A program made the translations under genes and the position numbers. From assembly GCF_003966265.1 (NCBI RefSeq), contig NZ_RXNV01000007.1, positions 124,001 to 188,000 on the forward strand: a stretch of 64,000 bases of DNA. Reading direction: 5' to 3'. Each line of letters begins with the position of its first letter. The first letter of the stretch is position 1. This document shows positions 28,184-37,246 of this stretch, in pieces. Below the pieces are notes generated by a model that was not told the origin of the DNA, did not search any database, and was given only the letters and a program-made list of their open reading frames with translations. Origin of the DNA: Shewanella atlantica. Lineage in GTDB: Bacteria > Pseudomonadota > Gammaproteobacteria > Enterobacterales > Shewanellaceae.

Positions 28184-29515
28184 ATGGGCAAGATAAAGAT
28201 TATTGGTTCTGTCTGCACCGGCATTGTGTTGTGTGGTTATATTTTTCCCGGTCAACTGCAGGCCGCGCCTGCGGCAAATGTAAAAGCATCGGTTAACCGC
28301 ACCGAAACGCCGGAGCGGGTAAAAGAGAGCCTGATATTGCCCTATCTTTTTAGTACCGAATCTATGGGGCTCAATTTGGGTATCGGCGGAATGCTGAGTG
28401 GTTATTATCAAGACCAAATGACCATAGGGGGAACCGTATTCGGTGGTGAGGTGAGTGAGGCGGTTGGAGGCGGCGTATGGAATTTTAAATTGCCTCGCAC
28501 AGAACGCTTTTATCTCAGTGTCTACGGAATGCTGGGTTATTATCCGGATCAGCGAGCCTATGCCGGGAGCGGTATCATTCCGACACCCGGGTCTATCCCT
28601 CTGCCCGGCAGTAACGATTCAATTAATACCCAATACCTTGAAGCCGATGGAGCCTCAAATTGGTTCGATATAAAGTTAGAATATACCTTGCCCATAGGTG
28701 CCACAGCCGATAAAGGCTTAGTTGAATATAAGCTTAAGAATGGATTACTTATCTCTCCTCCCAGTGGCGGGGAGGTGTGGAACCCCTGGGAAAGTGGTGC
28801 AACGGTTATAGTGCTTCGTCAGTTTAATCGTTATCAGAGTTTCGAATTTGAGGAGGGGGATCTGGATGGGACGGTGCACGCTATCGAGTTGGGCCTGCTC
28901 TATGATAATACCGATTTTTCAATTAATCCCTCTACGGGTAGCAGTCAATACTTCTCGATCTCCCATGATGCAGCCTGGCTCGATTCAGATCATGAGTGGA
29001 CCTTTATCAACCTCGACATGAGTAAGTACTTTTCCTTTGGTGAGTCAGAGTATGCTCATCAAAGAATATTGGCCCTCAACTTCTGGACCGGGTACTCACC
29101 TTCATGGTCATTAGAATATGCTGAAGATGGTAGCAGGCTGGTGACAGATAATGCGCCCTATAATGAGGGTGCAACCTTGGGGGGCTTCTATCGAATGCGA
29201 GGCTTCGATCAGAACCGTTTCCATGATAAGGCTGTTATCTATGGCAGCGCTGAATATCGATATACCCTGAAGTCTAATCCCGTTGAGTACGTGAACTGGC
29301 TTAAGTTTCTGAAGCTTGATTGGTTTCAGTTGGTGGGGTTTGTAGAGGCGGGCAGAGTCGGTGCCGAGTATAGTGCCGATGAGCTATTGACGGATATGAA
29401 ATTTGATTTTGGTGTTTCCTTGAGGGCGTTAACGGCGGGGTTAGTCGTCAGGGCCGATATCGCTCACTCCAACGAAGGGACAAATACCTGGGTAATGGTC
29501 GATCACCCCTTCTAG
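28184..29515 (+). CDS. BamA/TamA-type outer-membrane barrel protein without POTRA domains
   Basis: 443 residues with a signal peptide (to LQAAP). The C-terminal part is an Omp85-type surface-antigen barrel: TLGGFYRMRGFDQNRFHDK carries the family's loop-6 (V/M)RGF motif, followed by YGSAEYRYTLKSNP and a last strand ending in Phe (WVMVDHPF). There is too little N-terminal sequence for POTRA domains, so it is a barrel-only member whose partner or cargo is unknown. It follows the EEP gene by about 125 bp in the same direction. Confidence 0.78.
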   Translation: MGKIKIIGSVCTGIVLCGYIFPGQLQAAPAANVKASVNRTETPERVKESLILPYLFSTESMGLNLGIGGMLSGYYQDQMTIGGTVFGGEVSEAVGGGVWNFKLPRTERFYLSVYGMLGYYPDQRAYAGSGIIPTPGSIPLPGSNDSINTQYLEADGASNWFDIKLEYTLPIGATADKGLVEYKLKNGLLISPPSGGEVWNPWESGATVIVLRQFNRYQSFEFEEGDLDGTVHAIELGLLYDNTDFSINPSTGSSQYFSISHDAAWLDSDHEWTFINLDMSKYFSFGESEYAHQRILALNFWTGYSPSWSLEYAEDGSRLVTDNAPYNEGATLGGFYRMRGFDQNRFHDKAVIYGSAEYRYTLKSNPVEYVNWLKFLKLDWFQLVGFVEAGRVGAEYSADELLTDMKFDFGVSLRALTAGLVVRADIAHSNEGTNTWVMVDHPF

Positions 29516-29572
29516 AACATGGGTGTCAGATACCTACCTAACCCACGTAATTCTTAACCTTGAGTCGATATT

Positions 29573-30499
29573 ATGCTTGATGCCATTTGTATGTTTGATG
29601 AAGATGAACCTGTCACCTATTCGGTGTTTAAGTTTCAAAAGCTCAGCGATGCCGATATCGAACGGTACCGGCAATCTCTTATCTGCCCGCAGTGTCATGG
29701 GAAAGCCTATTATCGTAAGGCATCGCTGGACGGTAAGGCCGCCTGTTTCGGCTCCCGCTATCATCAGGCGAATTGCAAAGAGTTTAAACCTTCACAGACT
29801 AAAGTGAGGGAGGAGCAAGATGCCATCGAAGTTAATCAGCTGGTGGTCGATAGTGACGCCTTGATCATCGACTTCACAAAACGTCCCGCGATTCATCATG
29901 CAGCTAAGGCAAGCTCTAATGCCGCCTCTAAGGAAAAATCGTTACAGGCTGCTCCAGAGCAGAGTGAGCTAAGAGAGGTCGAAGAACCCTACAAGGTGGA
30001 TGTTGAGAGTGACAAAGCCGACATAAGCAAGACAGAAAGCAAGAGTCAGACTCAACTACCTAAGGACAAGCGTGTATCAACCCAGGGGCTGGAAAAGCTA
30101 CTTCACAGCCTACTCAGAGGCAGTGAGTTGGCGGAGTCAGAGCTTTGGGTATATACCGATGATAAGTATCGTTGGCGTGCCAAAAATCTCTTCGTTAATT
30201 TTGCCGATGCAGAGCCGACAGAAAATGGTGCGCCGCGTATGTATTGGGGTACTGTTTCCCATATCGATAAAGCGATGCAGTGGCTTAACCCCTCTGACTG
30301 TCGGGATGTCGGTGTTCCTATAGAGGAGTTTCAGGATAGTTTATTTCAGAGATTCAATATCAAAGACCGCCGTGATATCGAAGGGGCAGGCATTATTCTA
30401 TTTGGAAAGTGTTTCTTGAATAAGGATAAAACGAGAAAGATCATTCAGCTGTGGGGAAAAGACATTAGTCGGGTATTTATCTCTAAGCTTGATGATTAG
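29573..30499 (+). CDS. protein of unknown function with zinc-ribbon-like N-terminus
   Basis: 308 residues, soluble. Near the N-terminus Cys38-x2-Cys41, Cys58, His64 and Cys68 could form a zinc site, loosely like the N-terminus of CoiA-type proteins. A long polar Lys/Glu/Ser-rich linker (about 75-175) leads to a compact C-terminal domain (KLLHSLLRGSELAESELWVY to ISKLDD). I do not recognise the C-terminal domain. It follows the barrel gene by 57 bp and may be co-transcribed. Confidence 0.6.
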   Translation: MLDAICMFDEDEPVTYSVFKFQKLSDADIERYRQSLICPQCHGKAYYRKASLDGKAACFGSRYHQANCKEFKPSQTKVREEQDAIEVNQLVVDSDALIIDFTKRPAIHHAAKASSNAASKEKSLQAAPEQSELREVEEPYKVDVESDKADISKTESKSQTQLPKDKRVSTQGLEKLLHSLLRGSELAESELWVYTDDKYRWRAKNLFVNFADAEPTENGAPRMYWGTVSHIDKAMQWLNPSDCRDVGVPIEEFQDSLFQRFNIKDRRDIEGAGIILFGKCFLNKDKTRKIIQLWGKDISRVFISKLDD

Positions 30500-30851
30500 G
30501 TTGTTTAATTTATTTTATCCCGGCTTCAAACACAAACGGGGCTCAGCGTTTAGCAAAATGAAAACACCAGTGCGAAAGATAGTCGCAAAATGAGAAAAAA
30601 CTCGCAGCCTTATCTCTGGTTCAAGCGGAGCACCTAAGTTGCCCATTGAAATCCCACTTTCTCTCTGAAAAAAATTAAGTTTAATCCATCCCAGTAAAAA
30701 CAGCCGGTTACCCGGCTTTTTCTTCGACCGTTTTGAGCAATAGCATATTATAATTAAGATGTTGTGGGCGAATATCACTCGCTTGGCATAGTAAATGCTT
30801 TTATCTGAATACTGGTTAGCATCCACAAGTTTTACTTGAGGTGCTAATGAC
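30500..30851. other. intergenic region with terminator-like hairpin
   Basis: Contains AGCCGG, a four-base loop, CCGGCT and five T (30702-30722), a good intrinsic terminator for the gene to the left. A 128-codon minus-strand frame here has no ribosome site and crosses the terminator and the MITE end, so it is not called. Confidence 0.6.
30702..30723 (+). terminator. intrinsic terminator
   Basis: AGCCGG ttac CCGGCT followed by TTTTTC. Short but GC-rich stem with a proper T run. Confidence 0.7.
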
Positions 30852-31169
30852 TGATACCAATCAGTATAAGAAAGTGATCTACTCAGCGTATTTTTTGGCA
30901 ACTAATTCAAGGCGAATGGATGATGGAATGGTTGTTCCCTTGTGAGGCCATACAACGCAGAAGTAGGCAGCCAAAAACACGCCTAACAGGCGAGTTTTAG
31001 CGCATCCGATGCTGTGTTAACGAGCTTGAACGTAGAACAACTATGCTCTTCACTCGTTGCAAACAACATGGATGTTGTGAATGCCCTTTATGCAGGAGCA
31101 ATAAAGGGCCTTGCCTCAGAAGCGCTAAATTCTCGCTGAGCGATCACATCTTTATACTGATTGGTATAA
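30852..31169 (+). mobile_element. MITE-like element, copy 2
   Basis: 318 bp from TGATACCAATCAGTATAAG to ATACTGATTGGTATAA. Aligns along its whole length with copy 1 (20424-20743) when that copy is reverse-complemented; shared blocks include CAGAAGTAGGCAGCCAAAAA, GGCGAGTTTTAGC and AACATGGATGTTG. No coding capacity. No protein able to move it is present in the window. Confidence 0.8.
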
Positions 31170-31184
31170 CCTGAGGAAAAGATT

Positions 31185-31388
31185 ATGTCTTATACAGCAC
31201 CAGCGCCAAAGCAACTTAACTTTACGGTTAACCAACATTTATATCAAACCTCCAACCACTATCGTTGCAGAGTCGACTACGTCATTAAGTTGTTGGGGAG
31301 TCAAGAGATGGCCGCCAATCATCAATGTCTAAACTACAGGGCGGATGTCATCAATGAGGAGAAAGACTTTGTGCTTGGATATAACTAA
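31185..31388 (+). CDS. small protein of unknown function
   Basis: 67 residues starting at ATG 31185 with GAGGAAAAG upstream, directly after the MITE. No membrane segment or known motif. Called on the strength of the ribosome site and a stable reading frame; it could be spurious. Confidence 0.4.
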   Translation: MSYTAPAPKQLNFTVNQHLYQTSNHYRCRVDYVIKLLGSQEMAANHQCLNYRADVINEEKDFVLGYN

Positions 31389-31897
31389 ATCTCAATTATG
31401 AGGAATCGAGAGGCGTGGAATGAGAGGGGCTAGGAATAGAGGGATGAGCTAGCAGGATTAAATTTATAGATTCGTTCCTCCCACTTTTTCCGCTTCCTCC
31501 AATGACACACTCATTAAAACTGGCATACCCTATTCAGAGAGGGACGCTTTTATGAACTTTGGAGTAAATCGTGACTTTCCAAAGTATATCAGTCGAACAT
31601 ATGCCTTTCTGATTTCAGCTTAAAACAGAGGAATTCTCTGCGGATTTCAACTCAATTATCACGCCTGTTTGCCATTCTGAGCATCTATAGCGGTTAGCAC
31701 TGCTTGTTAGTCGGCTATTTCGAGTTAACTTATTGGGCTATAAAGCTAAAATTCAACATTATTTGAAACCAACTCTGGATGTTTATTATTCATTGAGCTA
31801 CCTTGGTCGGCAATATTTTTGAGTGTCAGTCAATAGGGCTTGGCTTTTATCGGCCCGAGTCTATCTTAAGCCGATTATGCTTCAACATGGAGATTCT
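31389..31897. other. intergenic region, nothing identified
   Basis: About 500 bp of AT-rich sequence with no frame, hairpin or repeat that I can support. Confidence 0.5.
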
Positions 31898-32386
31898 ATG
31901 CCTTCTAGTTTAGTTAAGCTTGCCGTTACCTCCTGCACCCTTCTGGCTATCGGCTGCGGGATCGGGATAAGCGCATACCTTAATTCTGAACATAGTGAAA
32001 ACCATGATCATCTAATACCTTTAGTTATGGGGTCTTGGGTCAAGATCCCCGGTTTTTGTGAAGGAAAAACGACTTATGTTGAGCAGATAGATATATTGAA
32101 TCGGCAGTCGATGACGATGAAAGGGGAAACCCTGGAGATCGTGAACTTTCAGTTGTCCAATACCTCTCCAATTAAGTTACAGTGTGAACCCATAGGTGAG
32201 GTGGAACTGTTTGCTCAGACCTCATTTATCGCCGACAAGTTTTCTCGTTTCTATGTGGGAGAAGTCGCCGGTTACTCAGTGATGAAAGAGGTCAGTCCTA
32301 CCGGAGAGTTGTGGTTTAAGTTTGATCGTAGGCTGCAAAAGAAGCTACAAGCGATGAATAAAATAAATAACCGAGCAAGAATATAG
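31898..32386 (+). CDS. exported or membrane-anchored protein of unknown function
   Basis: About 162 residues from ATG 31898, which has GGAG six bases upstream; the frame is open from 31823. A hydrophobic segment near residues 7-25 (LAVTSCTLLAIGCGIGISAY) fits a signal anchor or lipoprotein signal. The rest is a small strand-rich domain with two Cys that could pair. No family recognised. Confidence 0.55.
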   Translation: MPSSLVKLAVTSCTLLAIGCGIGISAYLNSEHSENHDHLIPLVMGSWVKIPGFCEGKTTYVEQIDILNRQSMTMKGETLEIVNFQLSNTSPIKLQCEPIGEVELFAQTSFIADKFSRFYVGEVAGYSVMKEVSPTGELWFKFDRRLQKKLQAMNKINNRARI

Positions 32387-32706
32387 GGCTTATTTCTATG
32401 AACGGATAAACTCGATAGTCATCAATCCTCATCCATATCTATTTTCCTTATTCCCTCATTTATTCGCATGCTCATGCCCCTTCATTAAATTTTTCATGTA
32501 GTTATGTAATTAATTTTTAGTCTTTATACCAGGCCCTGGATATTCGCTTTTTTGGTAAAGCTTCGAGCTTATCTCAGGGGGGCGGATTAGTGGCCTAAAA
32601 CTACTTTGTGAACTAGATTTAAGGAGGTAGCAAATCGATCCTGTTTAGGTTATCGAGGGCCACCATTATGGAGAACCTGGCAATATCACAAGGATAGGAG
32701 TGGACC
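32387..32706. other. intergenic region, nothing identified
   Basis: 320 bp upstream of the HD-GYP gene. A plausible ribosome site (AGGAG) lies at its end; no operator or RNA structure recognised. Confidence 0.45.
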
Positions 32707-34596
32707 TTGATATTCAGTGACCGAGTCGGCGATAGGGATAAACGCTTTTCTGGTTTTAATCGACTGGTTCGGGCCCGTTTTTTTGCGTTATTTGTTCCCC
32801 TTACCCTGCTCAATATTGCCGCATTAATGCTGGCAAACTCCCTCTTTATCAATGTTGAACAAGTTAAGCAGCAGGCCTTGGTTCAAGCAGCTATAGAGGT
32901 AGGCACCAACTTAGCTCAACATGATCTAGCAACGGTCATGTCACACCTCGAGTTTTTAACCGCCAGTGAACATGTTGAAAGCTTTTTGAATAATGGAATC
33001 GATGACAGTAAAGCGCATATCGAAAGGGAGTTTCTGAATTTAGCTAATACCAGTCAACTTTATGATCAAATCCGCCTTATCGCTCCCTCCGGAATGGAAC
33101 TGGTAAGGATCGATTACTTCGATGGCCAAGCGGTCCCGGTTGTCCCCGAGCTGTTGCAAGACAAGTCAAAGCGTTACTACTTTCAGGAAGCGGTCGCGAT
33201 TACCACTGATAAGATGTATATCTCGGCGCTCGATCTCAATGTGGAAAATGGCGTTATCGAGCAGCCCCTGAAACCTATGATCCGATTTGCTAAGCCACTT
33301 AGAGATGAAAATGGGGAGTTAAGAGGGGTTATTGTTCTAAACTATTTCGCCAATTTATTACTCGACAAGTTCAGGAACCAGATGATGTTTGCTCCGGGAG
33401 AGGGGGCGCTGTTGAATAAGGATGGCTACTGGCTATCGAGTCAGGATCCCTCTCAGGAGTGGGGTTTTATGCTCGAACATAAGCAGAGTTTCGGATTAGA
33501 GAGTCCGGAGCTTTGGCAGGCCATATCCCTTGCTGAGAAGGGCAGTGTTGAGAATTCAAATGGCCTGGTTACCTTCGCTACTGTGCACCCCATCAAAGAC
33601 ATCAATAAAAAAGTGGCCAACAGGGACCATTTTATCGATGAGTGGCGGATCATCATAGTGAATACCAATTGGGGATTAGGCCCAACCTTGGTCTTATCTA
33701 AGATGAAGTTCTTGTACCCGGCTTTAATCATCTACCCAATAGGCTTAATTCTTATCTGGTTTTGGGCCAGAGCTTCAGTCGGGCGAAAGTGTGCCGAGCT
33801 GAAACTGAAAAACCTCAACAATACATTGAAACTCAGGGTCGCGGAGCGAACGAAGGAGCTAGCCGTTATCAAGGATGTGACGATTCTCAGTATGGCGACG
33901 CTGGCCGAGACTCGAGACAACGAAACCGGACAACATCTCAGACGGACACAGACCTATGTAAAACTGCTGGCACAAGAGTTACAAAAACATCCAGATTTTC
34001 AAGATATTCTGTCGGAAAAAACCATAGACCTGTTGTATAAGTCTGCGCCACTCCATGACATAGGTAAGGTGGGAATACCCGATGAAATCTTATTGAAACC
34101 GGCAAAACTGAGCGATTTTGAATTCGAGATAATGAAGCGGCATACGACCTATGGCAGTAATGCGATTAGCTCATCCATCAACACGCTAACCCATGAGCTG
34201 ACGGAAAATGATGGCCCTACATTTTTACAATTTGCTCAGGACATTGCCCATTATCATCATGAAAAGTGGGATGGTAGCGGTTATCCCAATGGTTTGTCAG
34301 GAGATGATATTCCCGTTGCCGCTCGGATCATGGCGATTGCCGATGTATTCGATGCGCTCTCATGTAAGCGGGTTTATAAAGAAGCCTTCGGTCGCGATAA
34401 GACTGAAACCATAATGTTTGAAGGTAGCGGTACCCATTTTGATCCAAGAATGATCGATGCCTTTAGCAGGATCAGTGAGTCATTCTGGGAGGTCAAAGCC
34501 TTGTTTGAGGATGACCCTCCAGAAGTCACTAATGGCTGCATCGAACGTTTTCCGGTGGAATACGCTCAACTCATCAGTATGGGGCAGGGGATCTGA
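32707..34596 (+). CDS. membrane-bound HD-GYP c-di-GMP phosphodiesterase with Cache-type sensor
   Basis: 629 residues from TTG 32707, with AGGAG six bases upstream. Layout: membrane span about 25-45, periplasmic dCache-like sensor (about 50-330; KRYYFQEAVAITTDKMYIS, RFAKPLRDENGELRGVIVLNY), second span about 335-360, helical linker, HD-GYP domain. Catalytic parts are complete: NETGQHLRRT, HDIGK (His450-Asp451), RHTTYG, YHHEKWDGSGYP (GYP 525-527) and RIMAIADVFDALS. Expected reaction: c-di-GMP to pGpG or GMP. It lies upstream of the solute-binding and GGDEF genes. Confidence 0.9.
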   Translation: MIFSDRVGDRDKRFSGFNRLVRARFFALFVPLTLLNIAALMLANSLFINVEQVKQQALVQAAIEVGTNLAQHDLATVMSHLEFLTASEHVESFLNNGIDDSKAHIEREFLNLANTSQLYDQIRLIAPSGMELVRIDYFDGQAVPVVPELLQDKSKRYYFQEAVAITTDKMYISALDLNVENGVIEQPLKPMIRFAKPLRDENGELRGVIVLNYFANLLLDKFRNQMMFAPGEGALLNKDGYWLSSQDPSQEWGFMLEHKQSFGLESPELWQAISLAEKGSVENSNGLVTFATVHPIKDINKKVANRDHFIDEWRIIIVNTNWGLGPTLVLSKMKFLYPALIIYPIGLILIWFWARASVGRKCAELKLKNLNNTLKLRVAERTKELAVIKDVTILSMATLAETRDNETGQHLRRTQTYVKLLAQELQKHPDFQDILSEKTIDLLYKSAPLHDIGKVGIPDEILLKPAKLSDFEFEIMKRHTTYGSNAISSSINTLTHELTENDGPTFLQFAQDIAHYHHEKWDGSGYPNGLSGDDIPVAARIMAIADVFDALSCKRVYKEAFGRDKTETIMFEGSGTHFDPRMIDAFSRISESFWEVKALFEDDPPEVTNGCIERFPVEYAQLISMGQGI

Positions 34597-34721
34597 TAGT
34601 GCAGACGAGCTCTGTCATCTTATCTTTAACGGACTTTTGTCTAGCGAAGTGAGGAATAAGCACTCACTGATTTACTGAACTACAATTTGAAGTGAACTCT
34701 AGTTTCAGCATAGGTATGGGA

Positions 34722-35717
34722 ATGATAAAGAAACTGTCGTTGATTTTAGCCTTTGTTGGGATCGCTATATATCTTGTCGTGGCTTCACAAATTGAAACTC
34801 CAAAGGAGCAATATGTTGCACCGATTAAGATAGCTATGTCGACGACGCCTCTGAGTTCACCGTTAATTATCGCTCAAAAGTTATCACTGTTTGAAAAGCA
34901 TCAGGTTCACGTAGAGCTATTGCCAGTCAGAGGCGGGCACAGGAGCTTTAGCATGATGACCGATGGAGAGGTGGATCTGGCGACCAGCTCCGGATCTGTG
35001 GTGATGTTTAATAGCTTTTTGCGTAAAGATTTCACCGTGTTAGCCAGTTTTGTCGAGTCGGATAATGATCTCAAACTTATCACATTAAAAAGCTCATCCA
35101 TAACAGAGGCTAAATTATTGGAGGGGAAAAATGTGGGAATGATTGAATCCAGCGCCAGTGAGTTTTTTATCTATGCCTACATGATCCTGACCGGCAATAA
35201 AGAGGTCAAATTTAACCGGGTATTTATGGATGCGTCTGATTTAGGCCCAGCGTTACTGTCAGGGAAAGTCGATGCCATCTCAATTTGGGAGCCTTTAGGT
35301 TATCAGCTCAATAAAGAATATGGCGAGCAAATCAGCCAGTTCCAGACGAAGGGAATATATAACCTCTCCTTTAATTTGATTGCTAAAAAAGCAACATTAG
35401 AAAGTAGCCTGGAATCCTATGTGAAAGTTCTGGCTGCCATCGATGAGGCACAAAACTATATTGCCGAACACCCGAAGAGAGCTAAGAGTATCGTCAGTGA
35501 CTTTCTTAATATTCCGGTGACAGAGCTTGAATGGGGCTGGAGCGATTATCTGTTCAGGCTCTCCTTGAGTAACGTGTTGCTGTCCAACCTGCAGACTCAG
35601 GCAAGATGGGCGATAGCAACGGACTCAGTTACCGACACGAACGGGATGCCTGACTTCAGGCTGTTAATCGATGGCCGGGCGCTGGAGCGGGCGGGAAATA
35701 CCGATACACATCTATAA
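34722..35717 (+). CDS. stand-alone NMT1/SsuA-like solute-binding protein
   Basis: About 331 residues from ATG 34722, which has AGG seven bases upstream (the frame opens at GTG 34692). An N-terminal hydrophobic stretch (LSLILAFVGIAIYLVVAS) is a signal or an uncleaved anchor. The body is a type-II periplasmic binding fold of the NMT1/SsuA group: PLSSPLIIAQKLSLFEKH, GEVDLATSSGS, ISIWEPLGY. No permease or ATPase is next to it; a GGDEF gene begins 86 bp downstream. It may therefore present a ligand to a signalling protein, as NspS does for MbaA in Vibrio cholerae; that is an inference. Confidence 0.82.
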   Translation: MIKKLSLILAFVGIAIYLVVASQIETPKEQYVAPIKIAMSTTPLSSPLIIAQKLSLFEKHQVHVELLPVRGGHRSFSMMTDGEVDLATSSGSVVMFNSFLRKDFTVLASFVESDNDLKLITLKSSSITEAKLLEGKNVGMIESSASEFFIYAYMILTGNKEVKFNRVFMDASDLGPALLSGKVDAISIWEPLGYQLNKEYGEQISQFQTKGIYNLSFNLIAKKATLESSLESYVKVLAAIDEAQNYIAEHPKRAKSIVSDFLNIPVTELEWGWSDYLFRLSLSNVLLSNLQTQARWAIATDSVTDTNGMPDFRLLIDGRALERAGNTDTHL

Positions 35718-35803
35718 ATACTACACCTTTGCAGCCTTGATTATCTTAGTGGAAAAGTCAGACAAGCTAAGGGGGCAAGATAGTTAATTAAATTGGCAGG
35801 AAG

Positions 35804-37132
35804 ATGAAAGTAACCCTACGTCTTAAAATATTACTGATATTGAGTCTGATGCTGACGAGTGTCATCTTGCTCTCTTTTGTCACGCTTAAAGAGGTACAGA
35901 TGCAGACCAATTCGCAGTTGCATCGGGTCAGCGATATTGAGCACAAAATTGATTATCTCAGTGGCAGGCTCTGGTTGTTGCAGCAGTATCATGACGAGGA
36001 TGCGCTGTCGCAGACCCGCAGCGCCCATGAAGAGCTTAAGCTGCTATTGGCTCAGAAGTTGTTTACTGAAAATAATAAAAACACCATAGTCGCCAACCTG
36101 AATAGAATGAACGCTAGCATAGGTACCCTGCTCGACCTGTCCCAGAATGATCTTGAATCTCAGTTTAGCCATGGGATCACCTCGCCTGCCGGTATGCTTT
36201 CGGCTCGATATAGCATGACACTTCAGTCGATGAACGAAGATCTGGGGAAGTTGGAACGATTAGCAATCAAGGATTCAGAGATATCACAGCGAAAAATACT
36301 ATTTGCAGTGATATTACTGATGGTAGTCGGCTCGGCGGTGGTCATGGCTTTAACTCTGTTTACCTTAAAGACCTTTAATACCAACCTCAACGCACTAACC
36401 GTAGGAATAAAAGATCTGGCTAAGGGCAACCTCAATAGTCGAATAGAGGTCAAGGATACCGATGAGCTTTCGGTGCTCGCGGAGCAATTTAACTTAATGA
36501 AACGCTCTCTGGAGGAGACGACAATTAAGAAAGAGCAGTTACAACTCGAGGTCGATCGTCAAACCAAAGAGTTGCAGCAACAGCGCGAAGAGTTCGAACA
36601 GCTGGCTAATCATGACGGTTTGACCAAACTATACAGCCGGAGTGCCTTTGAGGAGCAGATGAAAACGGCATTGGCTCGTTGCGGCCGGACAAAACAGAGT
36701 GCAGCTTTGCTATTTATCGATCTCGACCGATTTAAAAGTATTAATGATAGCCATGGTCATGCAGCGGGTGACGCAGTCTTGATCAAGGTCGCGCAGAAGT
36801 TGTTACGGACAGTTCGTTCATCGGATATTATTGCCAGGATAGGAGGGGATGAATTTATTATCTGGCTGGAACCTATCGAGAATGCCTCTCAGGTGATAAC
36901 CGTCATCCACAAATTGACCGAAGAGTTAGCCTTACCCATTCAATATCAAGAGCTTAATTTATTGGTTGATGCCAGTATCGGTGTGAGCTTCTTCCCTATC
37001 GATGCTACAGACCTGAGTAGCTTATTAAAAGTTGCCGATGACAATATGTATAAAGCGAAGGAGATGGATGGCACCACTTTCCAGCTGACCAACAAGGCAA
37101 CTGTAGGACTCTCCGATGCCAAGATGGCTTAA
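35804..37132 (+). CDS. HAMP-GGDEF diguanylate cyclase
   Basis: 442 residues. Span at about 6-27, a helical periplasmic domain of about 130 residues, second span about 165-188, HAMP (LAKGNLNSRIEVKDTDELSVLAEQFN), coiled coil, then GGDEF. Active site ARIGGDEF (GGDEF 347-351), LLFIDLDRFKSINDSHGHAAGD intact in key Asp positions, and an I-site R338-S-S-D341, so a product-inhibited cyclase. Follows the solute-binding protein closely; the two are probably one sensory unit. Confidence 0.92.
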   Translation: MKVTLRLKILLILSLMLTSVILLSFVTLKEVQMQTNSQLHRVSDIEHKIDYLSGRLWLLQQYHDEDALSQTRSAHEELKLLLAQKLFTENNKNTIVANLNRMNASIGTLLDLSQNDLESQFSHGITSPAGMLSARYSMTLQSMNEDLGKLERLAIKDSEISQRKILFAVILLMVVGSAVVMALTLFTLKTFNTNLNALTVGIKDLAKGNLNSRIEVKDTDELSVLAEQFNLMKRSLEETTIKKEQLQLEVDRQTKELQQQREEFEQLANHDGLTKLYSRSAFEEQMKTALARCGRTKQSAALLFIDLDRFKSINDSHGHAAGDAVLIKVAQKLLRTVRSSDIIARIGGDEFIIWLEPIENASQVITVIHKLTEELALPIQYQELNLLVDASIGVSFFPIDATDLSSLLKVADDNMYKAKEMDGTTFQLTNKATVGLSDAKMA

Positions 37133-37148
37133 GAAATAGGTTCTGGAA

Positions 37149-37246
37149 GCTAGGAGCTAGAAGTTAGAAGCTAGAAGCTAGAAGCTAGAACCGAGTACCT
37201 AGAACCGAGTACCTAGAACTTAGAACCTAGAATCTAGGATCTAGCC
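37149..37246. repeat. heptad tandem repeat array (gctagaa / cctagaa)
   Basis: Fourteen successive 7-bp units, mostly gctagaa and cctagaa with ccgagta interleaved. The stop codon and last residues of the minus-strand EamA gene (37234 onward) are inside the array. Confidence 0.88.

Noticed and set aside
30515..30901. 128-codon minus-strand frame
   Set aside because: No ribosome site; runs through an intrinsic terminator and into the MITE end; sequence looks non-coding.
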